DNA of 64,000 nucleotides, from positions 36,256,826 through 36,320,825 of the forward strand of contig JAJEKV010000001.1 in assembly GCA_021234155.1 (NCBI GenBank). Direction: 5' to 3'. The notes beneath the pieces were generated by a model. That model worked only from the letters and a program-made list of their open reading frames with translations. It searched no databases and had not been told where the DNA came from. Positions 1-11,512 of the stretch are shown here, piece after piece; position 1 is the stretch's first letter; each line of letters starts with the position of its first letter. The DNA comes from Isoetes taiwanensis. Taxonomy: Eukaryota > Streptophyta > Lycopodiopsida > Isoetales > Isoetaceae. The translations under genes and the position numbers were made by a program.

Positions 1-1162
1 CTTGGCCACAACAGTACATGAACCTAATGTGATGAACTGCTCTATAGAAGTAGCTCCTACGGGGTAGGGCCTCGGGTGAGAACAATAGGTCCCGCTCTCC
101 CCATGAAATCCAAAATCTGTGAATGCCTTTCCCTGAACCAATTCAATGCAATTAAGTTTTTCCTTTGCTTGTTCAATTGAGATTTCATGCCTTTCAATGT
201 CTTTAGTTGCTTCTCGCAAAACCAATTTCTAGCTTAGAAGAGTGTTGTTCTTTATCATGTCTACTCATAACCAAGTCTTCCAACTTGTACTTCAACACCA
301 GAACATAACAAAGCATTTCAGCGGGGATCCCGGGACAATTTGTCAAATTCCTGTTTTGTCTCATCTATTTTTCGGGCCGGTCTGCTGCAGATCTTTGGAT
401 AGCATATCCTTTCTACCCTCAATCCGGCTGATGACCTTCAATGCATCCCTCCTTTTTTTCTTCCATTGCTTCTACTTCATTCAATAGGTTAGTTTTCTCC
501 TCCAACCCATGCTTAAGTAAGCGCTTTATTGTGTCAACATCCGATCTAGAATAAGCCGTGGCTCTAATATTCTGGCTGCAATACGATGTCGTCCTGTTTG
601 ATAGTTGAGGATTTACCTGTTGTAGGGTCCTCGTAACGCCCGAATCGAGGGTTTTGGCAAGATCTTTGGCGGTCCTAGCCACGTCCATCCAATCAACAAG
701 CCGTCCCTTCAAGTGAAGAGCAAATGCTCGGCAAAATAGGTTGAAATATAATGGTTTGTAAACCTGTTTCTTGCCATAAACCAATTCATAATATTTAAAA
801 AATCATCTTTCCATGCGTTCGGATTCTCCCTTCCTTGAATCCTCGCTCTGCTTTTTGGAGCTTCACCCCATACCTCGCTCATAACCATCTCTAGGTTGGG
901 TATGTGGGCCTCTGCATGTTTCTCACGGAGGTCTTTGGCTTGGATCACCTCGGAACCCAAACGTAAACTCCTTGGAGGTAAAATTCCACCGCGGAAGCAC
1001 CGGCATCTTGCTTGGCTGTGGTGATGAGCAAGCACTCATCATGGGGGCGCTTTTGGGGCCATAGCTAGATGAAGAATTCGTGATCGGAATCCAAGCAGAG
1101 AAGGCAGGGGCGGGATAGTGAACGAGAGGCAAACCAAGAAAGAATTTGGGAAAGAATTTCAA
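1..1162 (-). pseudogene. degraded unidentified coding remnant
   Basis: Three overlapping minus-strand open segments (about 923-1162, 709-1035 and 419-784) read into each other with frame changes, as expected of one decayed coding region. The middle part has a composition like real protein (for example PNAWKDDFLNIMNWFMARN). The 419-784 segment and the bases below it are rich in Glu, Lys and Leu and look helical or coiled-coil. Several stops interrupt the frame below position 420. I do not recognise the family. A plant transposon accessory or gag-like protein is possible, but nothing decides it. Confidence 0.3.
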
Positions 1163-1199
1163 AATCCGATAATTGCGGGTTCAGAGTAGTGGATAGCCA

Positions 1200-1857
1200 T
1201 TAATCATGGCAGTTACTAGCTGGTCATGATGACAGTTATTCCAAAAATGTGCATTCGATACATATGTATATGTACAAAAAGGGCTACATTTATAGACACC
1301 CTTTCATGCTTTTACCCAGCATTAGCTAAAAGCTCTCAATCTCAGTCATGTTCTCGATAATCATGTATGTAATTTCTTTTGCTATAATACTTAAGCATTT
1401 TGGACAATTAATACGTTGTCGATACATCCTAATTTATGCTTATACTAACATCCTTACATCTATTATAATAGGTGTTTAATACACATCATTACATCTGATG
1501 CACACATTATTGATGGCATACATATAATTTAGATGCACATATTATTGATGGCATTATAGAGTCGATGATTCACTCATCATCAATCCTCGCTATTGTGATC
1601 GATTCACTCGTAGGCATGGCGCCAGGAACCCAAAGAAGATGGATCACAACACGAGTAAGGGGGCAATCACACTCACGACCTTACGCTTTGGATTGTAAGT
1701 AAGGATCCAAATTTTAACACCTTTATGTATGCAGCGATTAATATCATTGTAGCTCATGGAGCAAAGAATGGTCTCAAACTGATCATCATAAATATTATAA
1801 GCCATGATGGGAGATGAATGACTTACCGAATGGAGCTGCTTTTATAGTCGTTATAGA
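1200..1857. other. AT-rich stretch without recognisable gene
   Basis: AT-rich sequence with short direct repeats of the type CACATTATTGATGGCAT around 1500-1550. I see no open reading frame of note and no RNA gene. Confidence 0.4.
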
Positions 1858-1979
1858 ATTATTGGTATAATACTTCAAGCATTATTGGTATTATCGTTGA
1901 GCATTATTGGTATTATACGTCAGCATTATTGGTATTATACTTCAACATTATTGGTATTATACTTCAACATTATTGGATT
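1858..1979. repeat. short tandem repeat, about 23-bp unit
   Basis: About five imperfect tandem copies of ATTATTGGTATTATACTTCA, with small changes between copies, just before the CTTGATC-type tract. Confidence 0.8.
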
Positions 1980-2013
1980 AGTAGCTATAAATTCTTTTTA
2001 CCTTGTTTTCACT

Positions 2014-2560
2014 TCTCACTTTTCATCCTTGCTTCTTGCTCCTTGATCTTCCTTGTTCCTTGATCTTCTTGCTACTTGATCTTCCTTGTTCCTTGATCTT
2101 CTTGCTACTTGATCTTCCTTGTTCATTGCTTCCGGCTACTTGATCTTGATCCTTGTTCCTTGCTACTTCATTCCGTGCTCCTTCCTACTTGATCTTGTTC
2201 CTTGCTCTTGATCTTGCTACTGCTACTTGATCTTGATCCTTGTTCCTTGCTACTTCATTCCCGTGCTCCTTCCTACTTGATCTTGTTCCTTGCTCTTGAT
2301 CTTGCTATTTGATCTTGTTCCTTGCTACTTGATCTTGATCCTTGCTTCTTGCTCCTTGATCTTCCTTGTTCCTTGATCTTCTTGCTACTTGATCTTCCTT
2401 GTTCATTGCATCTTGCTACTTGATCTTGATCCTTGTTCCTTGCTACTTCATTCCCGTGCTCCCTCGCTACTTGATCTTGTTGCTTGCTCTTGAACTTGCT
2501 ACTTGCTCGCCTCCGTGTTCCTTGCTCCGTCGGTGATCCTTGCTTGCTTTTGCAAATGAT
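2014..2560. repeat. degenerate tandem array of CTTGATC/CCTTG/CTACTTG motifs
   Basis: A pyrimidine-biased minisatellite built from CTTGATCTTCCTTGTTC, CTTGCTACTTGATC and similar words in changing order, including a near-duplicated block (about 2150-2215 and 2225-2290). The minus-strand ORF across it reads as low-complexity Ser/Lys/Arg/Gln and is a by-product of the repeat. Confidence 0.8.
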
Positions 2561-3130
2561 TGGACCCAATCCTCCTCGGGCTACCGGGCATTCTCAGGCG
2601 GCCTGGAATGGATGAGCTATGGGACCATTTCTTGGAGTGGAGGTTGCGCCACGGGGCCCCACCAAGGAGCTTACAATGGAGTTGATCAACTTCATTCGGA
2701 GGCGATTTGATTGTGGTCATGAGCCACTGATGGAAATTAATCCATCCTGAATGTTATAGGAGACTTGCAATGATGGGGGAATGCTTGAACCCCCTCCTTA
2801 TCCGGATGAGATGCTACAAACAATTGAGGCCTCTTCTTCGTCTTTGGATATTTAGCACACTCTCCGGATGCATACATATCGAAGTTCATTCATGAAATTT
2901 GTAAGGGACGGATGTATGGCCTTATTAGGGTGTACTACAATGAGTACAACGGTTTTGTGGAGTTGGGTCCGCTCTTCTTCCGTGAGTATTATCCCGTGGA
3001 ATTACTTTTTCTAATGACTAGGTACCCCATATGGTGGGAAGAATCAAGATGGGATGAGCGTGAGCTCTTGACTCCTAACCCGTCGTGGGTTAGATTCCAT
3101 GCAGCGAAGGGAAAGGGAAGGGGAAGGGTT
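2561..3130 (+). pseudogene. possible decayed coding remnant of unknown family
   Basis: The plus strand has protein-like stretches, for example a segment at about 2620-2700 and FVELGPLFFREYYPVELLFL starting near 2951, separated by stops and frame changes. I do not recognise the family. It lies between two low-complexity tracts and may belong to the same decayed element as positions 1-1162. Confidence 0.25.
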
Positions 3131-3830
3131 AGGAACCCGGGGAAGGTTACTAGGGACATACATAGTTCATACTTTGGTCTCTATTGTGTTTGGAAGTTGG
3201 TATATGATACCGTGTTATTATGTTCTCTAAATATTCATGTATGTATGATACAGATGCATCGCACGTGTATAGAACCCTGCATAAGGTCTATGATATTGGT
3301 GGTACCGCACACGTGTATACAACCCCTGCATAAGGTCTATACAACCCCCATAATAAAAAAATTCCAGTTTACTAAAAATTTTCCCATTATAATGAAATTG
3401 TGCTTGAGAGGGAAATGGGAAAAGAGAAACGGAAATGGGCAAGTGATAAAGAGGAAGAGGATGGGGAAAGGAAGAAAATGGGCACATGAAAAGGCGAGGA
3501 AAAGAGAACGAAAAAAGTGCATGGGAAAAGGGAAAGTGAAAAGGAAGGGGAAAAATGGGAAGGGCGGCGAAAGGATGAAAAGGGAAGGGGAAAAATTCGT
3601 CAGAAAAAAGGAAGGGAAAAAGAGCAAGGGGAAAGGAACGGGAAGAGAATAGAATAGAATAGAAGAGAAGGGAGAAGGGGGTAAAAAAAGAGAAAAAAAA
3701 AAGACATGCAGGGGAAAAATGAGAAAAAAAGAGAAAAGGAAAAAGGAAAATGTGTAGAAAAACGAGAAATGCGGGATAGAGCAAAAGACAAAGGGAAGAG
3801 AAAGGGTGTCGAATGCACAAAAACCTCTTA
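3100..3830. repeat. polypurine (G/A-rich) low-complexity tract
   Basis: From about 3400 to 3830 the plus strand is almost pure purine (GGGAAA, GAAAAG and GGGGAAAAA words) with only scattered pyrimidines. A shorter GGGAAAGGGAAGGGG stretch starts at about 3108. Long ORFs on both strands here are composition artefacts (Lys/Arg/Glu/Gly on plus; Phe/Pro/Ser/Leu on minus). Such tracts can form triplex DNA. Confidence 0.85.
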
Positions 3831-3956
3831 AAGCTCAGCAATGGTGAGCCTGGTTTCTATTATATTAGATTTATGAAAAGGAGTCTGAACTGAATAGGTT
3901 TTCGTCCACACAAATTCTCAACTTATGCCCAGCAACGCTGGGCACCATTACTTGTA

Positions 3957-4140
3957 AACACACATAATGTAATGACAAAAGATGTATTGCTACAACATAA
4001 TACGGTCATCCCACATGGTCACCTTATATAAGACCACAAAAATAAGACCATGGTCATCCCACATGATCACCTTATATAAGACCATGGTCACCTTATATAA
4101 GACCACGGTCATGGTGAAATCTTATAGTATTTTGCGAATC
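3957..4140 (+). promoter_or_regulatory. R-family promoter-like module with three TATATAAG boxes
   Basis: After CACATAATGTAATGACAAAAGATG come repeats of GGTCATCCCACATGGTCACC followed by TTATATAAGACCAC. Three TATATAAG boxes lie at about 4025, 4073 and 4091, with GGTCA motifs between them. The same module recurs throughout the window, and a related one stands immediately upstream of the lysine-rich gene at 29521. A promoter function is inferred. Confidence 0.5.
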
Positions 4141-4510
4141 TTGTTATACAGTATAGCAAATTTTGTACTTGCATACCCTACAAACGAGGAACTTTACGTA
4201 CAGTGTAGATTAAGGAATAAGGGATGAATATGCCTATCCAACAGCTCTCGCTGCCCTGAGTCACCCCCCATGTGAATATGCACCCAAACCAAAGGGGGTT
4301 TAAGGGGGATTTTAATTTAAATGTGTTGGACCCAATGGTTGTGTTAATTAATGTCAATGGTAGTTATGTGTTGGTTGTTAATGTCAATGGTTGTTATGTA
4401 TTGGTTGTTATGTGTTGGGGATTTAATTTTTATATGTTCGATGTTAATAGTTTGTGTTGCAAAAAAAAAAAAATTGGCCCCTTCGGGGCCTTAGAGACGT
4501 CCCCCCCGGT
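4120..4510. repeat. fragment of foldback element (right-arm type)
   Basis: It contains the same words as the foldback copies elsewhere in the window (TATCCAACAGCTCTCG, then GAATATGCACCCAAACCAAA), but the right end diverges into tandem TGTCAATGGTTGTTATGTATT-like repeats and an A-run followed by GGCCCCTTCGGGGCC, a perfect short hairpin. A sister fragment lies at 25245-25480. Confidence 0.6.
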
Positions 4511-4904
4511 GTGACAAAAATTTTAGAATTCAAACCAGAAAAAAACTAGAATTCATTTGAGGCTTTCATCGCCTGTAGCTTTTGAATTTCATCACAATAA
4601 AACAAATAGAACATAAGTAAAAGTTACCATAAAGATAGAGCGGATTGATCCCATTATTCTGAAAGTCATAAAGTTTGCAACACCCATACACAAACATTTT
4701 TCAACTGGAATTTAACAGCAGCCTTTGACCTCCATGGATTCTTGTGGCGAGAAACCAAAGTGGGAAACTTTTCTGCTTGTTAGCACAAGGATCTAGAAGC
4801 CTTGGAATTTGCTTAATAACTGCCTCAAAATCTAAAAATGCATGGTAATTTTTCGCAATCTTCATTCGGAATGAGCCATAAAACAATATCCAATAGCGCA
4901 ATCC

Positions 4905-5095
4905 TGTATTAATCAGCTGGTAGGATGTGAAAGCCTACCAAACCCGGCCGAAAAATTGCTGTTGTAGCATAGATAACTTAACCAAACATATCCATATCAT
5001 ACACTATCAAAAAGATCTCGGAGAGAGCTTTCCAACGCAATAAAAATCATCTCAAACAGAGCTCTAGATCAAAAGTTATGATAAGAAATGTGTTG
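4905..5095. repeat. divergent interspersed repeat, copy 1
   Basis: This matches 41170-41340 in the same orientation with many substitutions. Shared words include AACTTAACCAAA, ATCAAAAAG and GAGAGAGCTTTCCAA. The function is unknown. Confidence 0.55.
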
Positions 5096-5138
5096 CCGGT
5101 GGGGAAACTGCACTACATGCGCCCTTCAAGCCCTTCAT

Positions 5139-5524
5139 GTGCCCATTATGCACCACACACACAAAAAGAGGGCTTTTGTTGTGAGCCATTGGTTGTTGAC
5201 CATTATGCACCACACGCACAAAAAGAGTGTTTTTGTTGTGAGCCATTGGTTGTTGACCATTATGCAGTGTAGTACCGTACTTCCGTACGTACAGAAGTTT
5301 TTTACGTTTTTTACGTACGATACCTCTTAACGTACTCCCAGAAATTTAACGTACCTAAAAAAATTTCGGTACGTTAAAAGTTCAGAGGCGGTGCGACGCA
5401 CTGCACCTTTAAAAACGTCACGGCACCTTAAAAAAAACCTTGAAAAAAACTTAAAAACCTTTAAAAACGTAAAAAACCTTTAAAAACGCGTCTGCATCCC
5501 CAAAAAAAAAACGTAGCGTGCTTC

Positions 5525-5558
<34 letters not shown>

Positions 5559-5735
5559 CGCAGAATTCATAAAACCATTCCGTACGTACTGTACGTCCAG
5601 TCCGGTACGGTAAGTACCTAGAAGGTACCGTACGCGTACGTAACCTACACTGCCATTATGCACCACACGCACAAAAAAAGGGCTTTTGTTGTGAGCCATT
5701 GGTTGTTGACCATTGAAAAAAAAAGGCTAAAATCA
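5139..5735. repeat. 59-bp tandem repeat, three copies, split by a MITE
   Basis: The unit CATTATGCACCACACGCACA...GAGCCATTGGTTGTTGAC occurs at about 5146 and 5205, and again at about 5654 after the inserted element. The third unit is separated from the second only by the hAT-like insertion and its target duplication. Confidence 0.8.
5265..5652. mobile_element. non-autonomous hAT-type MITE
   Basis: The element begins CAGTGTAG and ends CTACACTG, a perfect 8-bp terminal inverted repeat, with weaker GTAC-rich symmetry further in. It is flanked by a perfect 8-bp direct duplication CCATTATG (5257-5264 and 5653-5660), which is the hAT signature. The 388-bp interior has no coding capacity. It is rich in GTACGTAC and AAAAACCTTT motifs and contains an A-run of about 30. 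Confidence 0.85.
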
Positions 5736-6652
5736 ATGGCTCAGAAATGGTGCACTCTAGATGTACGCATTAGTACATTCATTTGAATACATCACGAAAT
5801 CATAGGAAAACCTTAGTGAAAAGCGTACAAAAACACAAAGAAAATCCCCTGTTATTATGCTACATATTTATGGCAATGCTCTTTTCAGACCATATGTCTA
5901 ATAGAGACCTTAAGAAATGTCATGTCATTTCTTTGGGTACTTCATTTTTCATCTCAGAAGGAGACCATAGGAAATTTCATGCCATGTCATTTTTTTGGCG
6001 ATACGAAATGTCATATTATGCCAGAAATATTCCGTTCACTATAAACCCACATAATGTAGTGACAAAAGACTTGGCTAATATTGATATTGCTCCACAACGT
6101 AACACGGTCAAACAAAGCCAGGAATATGCCGTTCATCGATGGCTCACAGATAAGGCAACGTTTAAAAAAAAAACAAAAACATTAACCCACATAATGTAAT
6201 GACAAAAGACGTGGCTACAACGTAACACGGTCACCTTATATAAGACCACGGTCACGGTGAAGTAGGAGAAGATGGCGAAGATGGCGAAGCTGTGCCTTGC
6301 CGAAATGGAGTGATGTTTCAGAGAACCTTAAGACAAGAGACAAGCTCTTTGCATCCAGAAAATTGCAAATGTGTAAAAGTTTTGTACAATATAGCAAGGG
6401 TCTCTCTTTGAAGCGTCAACACAATAATAAGGTGCTCCAAAGACAAGAATTTCCAAATGCGTGGAACCCAGTTCGTACTGTGTTTCTGAGCTAATCATGA
6501 GGAAAAAGAAAGAAGAGATCCATCGCACCCTAAATGGAAAAAACCCCAAAACACAGAGAGAGACTTACTCTGCACTAGCCATAACATATCTCCCACAAGA
6601 ATAAATGGGCATTCACAAGGCATATAAAAAGCTCAATTTCAAAATTTCTGAT

Positions 6653-6756
6653 GTTCTTCTGGACATTCGATAAAATTGGAACCATGCGAGAGAAAATTAG
6701 CATGGCTCTAGCATAAGGATGACACGTATAAATCAAGAAATGGTCCAAATTTTTTT
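6653..6756 (+). ncRNA. U6 snRNA-like gene copy (diverged)
   Basis: The sequence from GTTCTTCTGGACATTCGATA through TAGCATGGCT to AATGGTCCAAATTTTTTT aligns along nearly the whole plant U6 snRNA. A TATAAAA lies about 25 bp upstream and a USE-like TCTCCCACAAG about 65 bp upstream, which is Pol III U6 promoter spacing. A T-run terminator follows. The CTGCGCAAGGATG segment is damaged here (CTAGCATAAGGATG), so this copy is probably a pseudogene. Confidence 0.75.
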
Positions 6757-7839
6757 CCCACGGCTCCGATTGTTCTTTTGCTAAAATTCGATGCTTTTTT
6801 TGGCAAAATGGCAAAGTCTCATTTATAGCATGCCCACCATTTTTCAATTGTTCTTTGGCTTCCCACCCTTTATACCTTTTGACACCAAGCTAACAACAAA
6901 AAGTGAGGAAGATTATAAGTTGTAGTTAGCGTGGCCATGCATCCGTATGCCATTTTCATTTCTTTCTATTCTTTGATGAAAGATAGAAAACTGTTCTAGT
7001 TTTCTCTTTTAAACAAGTTGTTTTCACAACAAAGGGTTACCCTCTATACCAAAGTGCTGAAACAAAATAAAGCTATAATGCTGAGGGTTCTTACTGTTGT
7101 TACATTTATGGATACGTTCAAAATGCGCAAGCGTTCATTGCAGTATAATGTTCTGAAAATGTCCAAGAGAAAGCTAGCATTCATTGCCGTATAATGTTCT
7201 GAAAATGTCCAAGAGAAAGCTACAGTTCCTGAGGATTTTTTTTTTCTAGTAATTCAAGAGCACGTAGCACCACAAAGGCAATTGATGGGGAGGCAAATCA
7301 ATAAAAAAGTTGTCAGAACTGGAGGTCTGTATTCTTATTGTAGTGTATCTCACAAAGTCTCATAAAATTGTTTCATTGAGCCTTCCAACCTAAATGAATG
7401 CTTAGGATGGATCCCCATTACGAAAAAACCTAGTTTCTAGATCTTTGTCACAGACCTCCAGATCAAGATCATTTTCATTGAACATAGGCGCTCCGAGCTC
7501 TCGAATGGAGCAAGAAGCAAAATTATGATCACAGAACTTGCTACAAGACAAAAAGCTATGACAGAAACAGGCTACAAGACAGAGAGCTTTGACTAAACTG
7601 CAAACTCATGTATATTCCGCTTTGAGGGTCAAGATTGTGGAAGATGTTCATTTCCAAGGCTGAAATATATCCCAAGCAACTACTTCCGTTCCAAATCTGC
7701 ACCTGCTCAACAGCTCCACCGGATTAGACCTGATCTTGTTGGTCATGAGAATAAACTCTAAAAACCTTATATGATATAGTCATTATTTTTATCAAATAGT
7801 AAACTTCAATAAAAACTTATTTGCATGTTTGAGGAGCGT

Positions 7840-7920
7840 ATTGGCAAAGATGGACGATTGGGTTTCTGGTGAGGCCATTGTAGCCTAGAGGTTCGAATCC
7901 ATTGTAGCCTAGAGGTTCAA
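7840..7920 (+). repeat. tRNA-like Pol III box region in R (degenerate)
   Basis: TGGACGATTGG resembles an A box and GGTTCGAATCC is a perfect tRNA B-box sequence about 40 bp downstream. In this copy the B-box block is duplicated with a change. No full cloverleaf forms, so this is a tRNA-derived or SINE-like segment and not a tRNA gene. Confidence 0.4.
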
Positions 7921-8089
7921 ATCTTTCCTTCCTTATTTGTTTTTTTTTGTTTCCGTGTCTCTGTCTTGTCATTCTAGCCCAACGGTTTTAGTGTGTTAAT
8001 GGTAGCAACACAAATGATTTGGGATCCTACTCCCCGCACTTTAAAATCCATGGCTATTCCGGGAAAATACATAGCTAGCGAGATATTCA

Positions 8090-8240
8090 CAGTTGGGGGG
8101 CCATGAGTGGGCTATACATTTCTATCCTGATGTTTGAATCAACCCTTTTATTTCAGACTAGGAAGTGAAGGCATAAGGTGCATAGCCATTTCAGTAGTTC
8201 TCTTGAAGCCGGGCCTCTAACGCTGCAACATGACGGTAGT
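8090..8240 (+). pseudogene. MATH-domain fragment of BPM gene, internally deleted
   Basis: It begins with the GGCCATGAGTGGGCTATACA block that encodes GGHEWAIYF in the longer copies (14207, 55211, 60612), then jumps to TTTGAATCAACCCTTTTA. Relative to those copies it lacks roughly 100 bp in the middle. Confidence 0.6.
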
Positions 8241-8389
8241 ATGTGATACCTCTTGTATAAATGCATGAGTTTGAGACCATGATCTTGTAAAAAGTGCATA
8301 CTTATTATGGCAATGCTCTTAAAAATCTATCTTATCTTATATAAGATAGTGCCAAGAATATTCTGTTCATCGATGGCCCGCAGGTAAGG

Positions 8390-9524
8390 TAACGTTGAAA
8401 AAAAAAACCATAAACCCACATAATGTAATGACAAAAGATGTGGCTACAATGTAACACAGTCATCCCACACGGTCACCTTATATAAGACCACGGAAATAAG
8501 ACCATGGTCATCCCACACGATCACTTTATATAAGACCACGGTCACCTTATGTAAGACTACGATCACGGCGAAGCAAGAGAAGATGGCGAAGATAGCGAAG
8601 CAGGATCTTGTAAAAATTGTATGTTTATTATGACAATGCTCTTTTCAGAGCATATGTCCAATAGAGACCATAGGAAATGTCGTGTCATTTTTCTGGGTAC
8701 TTCATTTTTCATCTCAGAAGGAGACCATAGGAAATTTCATGTCATGTCATTTTTTTGGTGATACGAAATGTCATATTATGCCAGGAATATTCCGTTCACC
8801 ATAAACCCACATAACTTGGCTAATATATTGATCCACAACGTAACACGGTCAAACAATGCCAGGAATATGTCGTTCCTCGATGGCTCACAGGTAAGGTAAC
8901 GTTAAAAAAAAACATTAACCCACATAATATAATGACAAAAGACGTGGCTACAATGTAACACGGTCATTCCACACGGTCACCTTATATAAGACCACGGTCA
9001 TGGTGAAGCAGGAGAAGATGGCGAAGCTGGGCCTTGCCGCAACGGAGTGATGTTTCAGAGAACCTTAAGACAAGGGACAAGCTCTTTGCATTCAGAAAAT
9101 TACAGATGGGTAAAAGCTTTGTACAATATAGCAAGGGTCTCTCTTTGAAGCGTCAGCACAATAATAAGGTGCTCCAAAAATAAAAATCCTCAAACGCGTT
9201 GGAACCCAGTCCCTGTGTTTCTTAGCTAATTACGAGGAAAAAGAAAGAAGAGATCCGGGCACCCTAAATGAAAAAAACCCTAAAACACAGAGAGACTTAC
9301 TCTGTACTAGCCATAACATATCTCCCACAAAGAATAAATGGGCATTCACAAGGCATAAAAAAGCTCAATTTCAAAATTTCTGATGTTCTTTTGGGCATCC
9401 GATAAAATTGGGAGAATATTAGCATGGCTCCTGCGCAAGAATGACACGTATAAATCAATAAATGGTCCAAATTTTTTTCCCACAGCTCCGATTGTTCCTT
9501 TGCTAAAATTCAATATCTTTTTTG
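8390..9524 (+). repeat. composite repeat R, copy B (promoter modules plus U6)
   Basis: Promoter-like modules occur at about 8445-8610 and 8960-9030, each with GGTCA words, TTATATAAG and a downstream GAAGATGGCGAAG. A 9060-9230 segment and a U6-like copy follow. The order is nearly the same as 10740-11510 and 58730-59860. Confidence 0.75.
9385..9478 (+). ncRNA. U6 snRNA-like gene copy (internal deletion)
   Basis: This is the same U6-derived sequence with a USE-like CTCCCACAAAG and a TATA-like GGCATAAAAAAG upstream. It lacks about 10 bases between the TAAAATTGG and GAGAATATTAGC blocks, including part of the ACAGAGA region, so it cannot be a normal U6. Confidence 0.75.
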
Positions 9525-10036
9525 GCAAATAAGTTTTTATTGACATTTACTATTTGATAAAAATAATGACTATATCATATAAGATTTTTCGCAAACCATT
9601 AACCTTCACACTTATAATTAAATTCCCCATGAAAACCCCCTTTGGTTTGGGTGCATATTCATACGGAGGGTGACGTAGGGCAGCGAAAGCCCCTAAAATT
9701 ATGTTTCACATGTACAAAATGAACACCATATAGTACATTACCTCAAATCTTATAGTATTTTGCAAATATTCGTATACAATATGGCAAATTTTGTACATGC
9801 ATACCCCACAAACGAGAAACTTTATGCACAGTGTAGATCAAGGAATAAAGGGTGCATATACCTATCCAACAGCTCTCGATGCCCGGAGTCACCCCCCGTG
9901 TGAATATGCACCCAAACCAAAGAGGGTTTTCATGGGGAATTTAATTATAAGTGTGAAGGTTAATGGTTTGTGAAAAATCTTATATGATATAGTCATTATT
10001 TTTATCAAATAGTAAACGTCAATAAAAACTTATTTG
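9525..10036. mobile_element. foldback element, copy 1
   Basis: It begins GCAAATAAGTTTTTATTGAC and ends with the inverse GTCAATAAAAACTTATTTGC. The two arms are near-identical for about 155 bp and surround a centre of about 190 bp. The arms include CCCCATGAAAACCCCC and GGTTTGGGTGCATATTCA. There is no coding capacity. It begins immediately after the U6-like copy of R. Confidence 0.8.
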
Positions 10037-10049
10037 CATGTTTTAGGAG

Positions 10050-10130
10050 CGTATTGGCAAAGCTGGACGATTGGGTTTCTAGTGAGGCCATTGTAGCCTA
10101 GAGGTTCGAATCCTCCGATCCAAAGAGGAA
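10050..10130 (+). repeat. tRNA-like Pol III box region in R
   Basis: A-box-like TGGACGATTGG and a perfect B-box GGTTCGAATCCTCC are about 40 bp apart, followed by CGATCCAAAGAGGAAG. A T-arm-like stem (GAGG/CCTC) forms but no complete tRNA does. Confidence 0.4.
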
Positions 10131-10304
10131 GATTTATTTCCTTCCTTATTTGTTTTTTTGTTTCCGCATCTCTGTCTTGTCATTCTAGCCCAACGGTTTT
10201 AGTGTGTTAATGGTAGCAACATTAATGATTTGGGATCCTACTCCCCGCACTTTAAAATCCATGGCTATTCCGGGAAAATACATAGCTAGCGAGATATTCA
10301 CAGT

Positions 10305-10450
10305 TGGGGGGCCATGAGTGGGCTATACATTTCTATCCTGATGTTTGAATCAACCCTTTTATTTCAGACTGGGAAGTGAAGGCATAAGGTGCATAGCCAT
10401 TTCAGTAGTTCTCTTGAAGCCGGGCCTCTAACGCTGCAACATGACGGTAG
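10305..10450 (+). pseudogene. MATH-domain fragment of BPM gene, internally deleted
   Basis: It has the same internally deleted form as at 8090 and 58262: GGCCATGAGTGGGCTATACA joined to TTTGAATCAACCCTTTTA, ending near ACGGTAGTATGTGATAC. Confidence 0.6.
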
Positions 10451-11512
10451 TATGTGATACCTCTTGTATAAATGCATGAGTTTGAGACCATGATCTTGTA
10501 AAAAGTGCATACTTATTATGGCAATGCTCTTTTTAGACCATATATCCATTAGAGACCATAGGAAATGCCATGTCATTTTTTTTGGGCAAAATGTTAATAG
10601 TACAATGCCAAGAATATTTCGTTCACCATAAACCCACAAAGACAAAAGACTTGGCTAATATTAATGTAACACGGTCATCCCACACCAGTTCCTATATAAG
10701 ATAGTGCCAAGAATATTCTGTTCATCGATGGCCTAGGTAAGGTAACGTTGAAAAAAAAAACCATAAACCCACATAATGTAATGACAAAAGATGTGGCTAC
10801 AATGTAACACAGTCATCCCACACGGTCACCTTATATAAGACCACGGAAATAAGACCATGGTCATCCCACACGATCACTTTATATAAGACCACGGTCACCT
10901 TATGTAAGACTACGATCACGGCGAAGCAAGAGAAGATGGCGAAGATAGCGAAGCAGGATCTTGTAAAAATTGTATATTTATTATAACAATGCTCTTTTCA
11001 GACCATATGTCCAATAGAGACCATAGGAAATGTCGTGTCATTTTTCTGGGTACTTCATTTTTCATCTCAGAAGGAGACCATAGGAAATTTTATGTCATGT
11101 CATTTTTTTGGTGATACGAAATGTCATATTATGCCAGGAATATTCCGTTCACCATAAACCCACATAATATAGTGACAAAAGAGTTGGCTAATATATTGAT
11201 CCACAACGTAACATGGTCAAACAATGCCAGGAATACGTCGTTCCTCGATGGCTCACAGGTAAGGTAACGTTAAAAAAAAACATTAACCCACATAATATAA
11301 TGACAAAAGACGTGGCTACAATGTAACACGGTCATTCCACACGGTCACCTTATATAAGACCACGGTCATGGTGAAGCAGGAGAAGATGGCGAAGCTGGGC
11401 CTTGCCGCAACGGACTGATGTTTCAGAGAACCTTAAGACAAGAGACAAGCTCTTTGCATTCAGAAAATTGCAGATGGGTAAAAGCTTTGTACAATATAGC
11501 AAGGGTCTCTCG
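10450..11512 (+). repeat. composite repeat R, copy C
   Basis: It contains the ACCATATATCCATTAGAGACC segment, promoter-like modules at about 10805-10950 and 11330-11400, and the CTTGCCGCAACGGACTGATG segment. It is interrupted at GGGTCTCTC by a LINE insertion and resumes at about 13069 with TTTGAAGCGTCAGCAC. Confidence 0.75.

Larger units (their letters stand above)
5750..8090 (+). repeat. composite repeat R, copy A
   Basis: This copy nearly matches 55960-58290. In order it contains a segment with ACCATATGTCCAATAGAGACC, a promoter-like module (about 6215-6285, TTATATAAGACCACGGTCACGG), a U6-like gene (6653-6756), an unassigned segment with a duplicated GCGTTCATTGCAGTATAATG unit (about 7130-7225), and TCATTATTTTTATCAAATAG sequence leading into a tRNA-like box. 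No long ORF is shared by the copies, so the family looks non-autonomous. Confidence 0.75.

Noticed and set aside
2273-2569. 98-codon minus-strand ORF with Lys/Ser/Gln/Arg repeats
   Set aside because: Produced by the CTTGATC-type minisatellite; no sign of real coding.
3227-3841. 204-codon minus-strand ORF, Phe/Pro/Ser/Leu-rich
   Set aside because: It is the complement of the polypurine tract; several frames stay open there because of base composition.
10050-10130. Functional tRNA gene
   Set aside because: A and B boxes are present but the acceptor and anticodon stems do not form.
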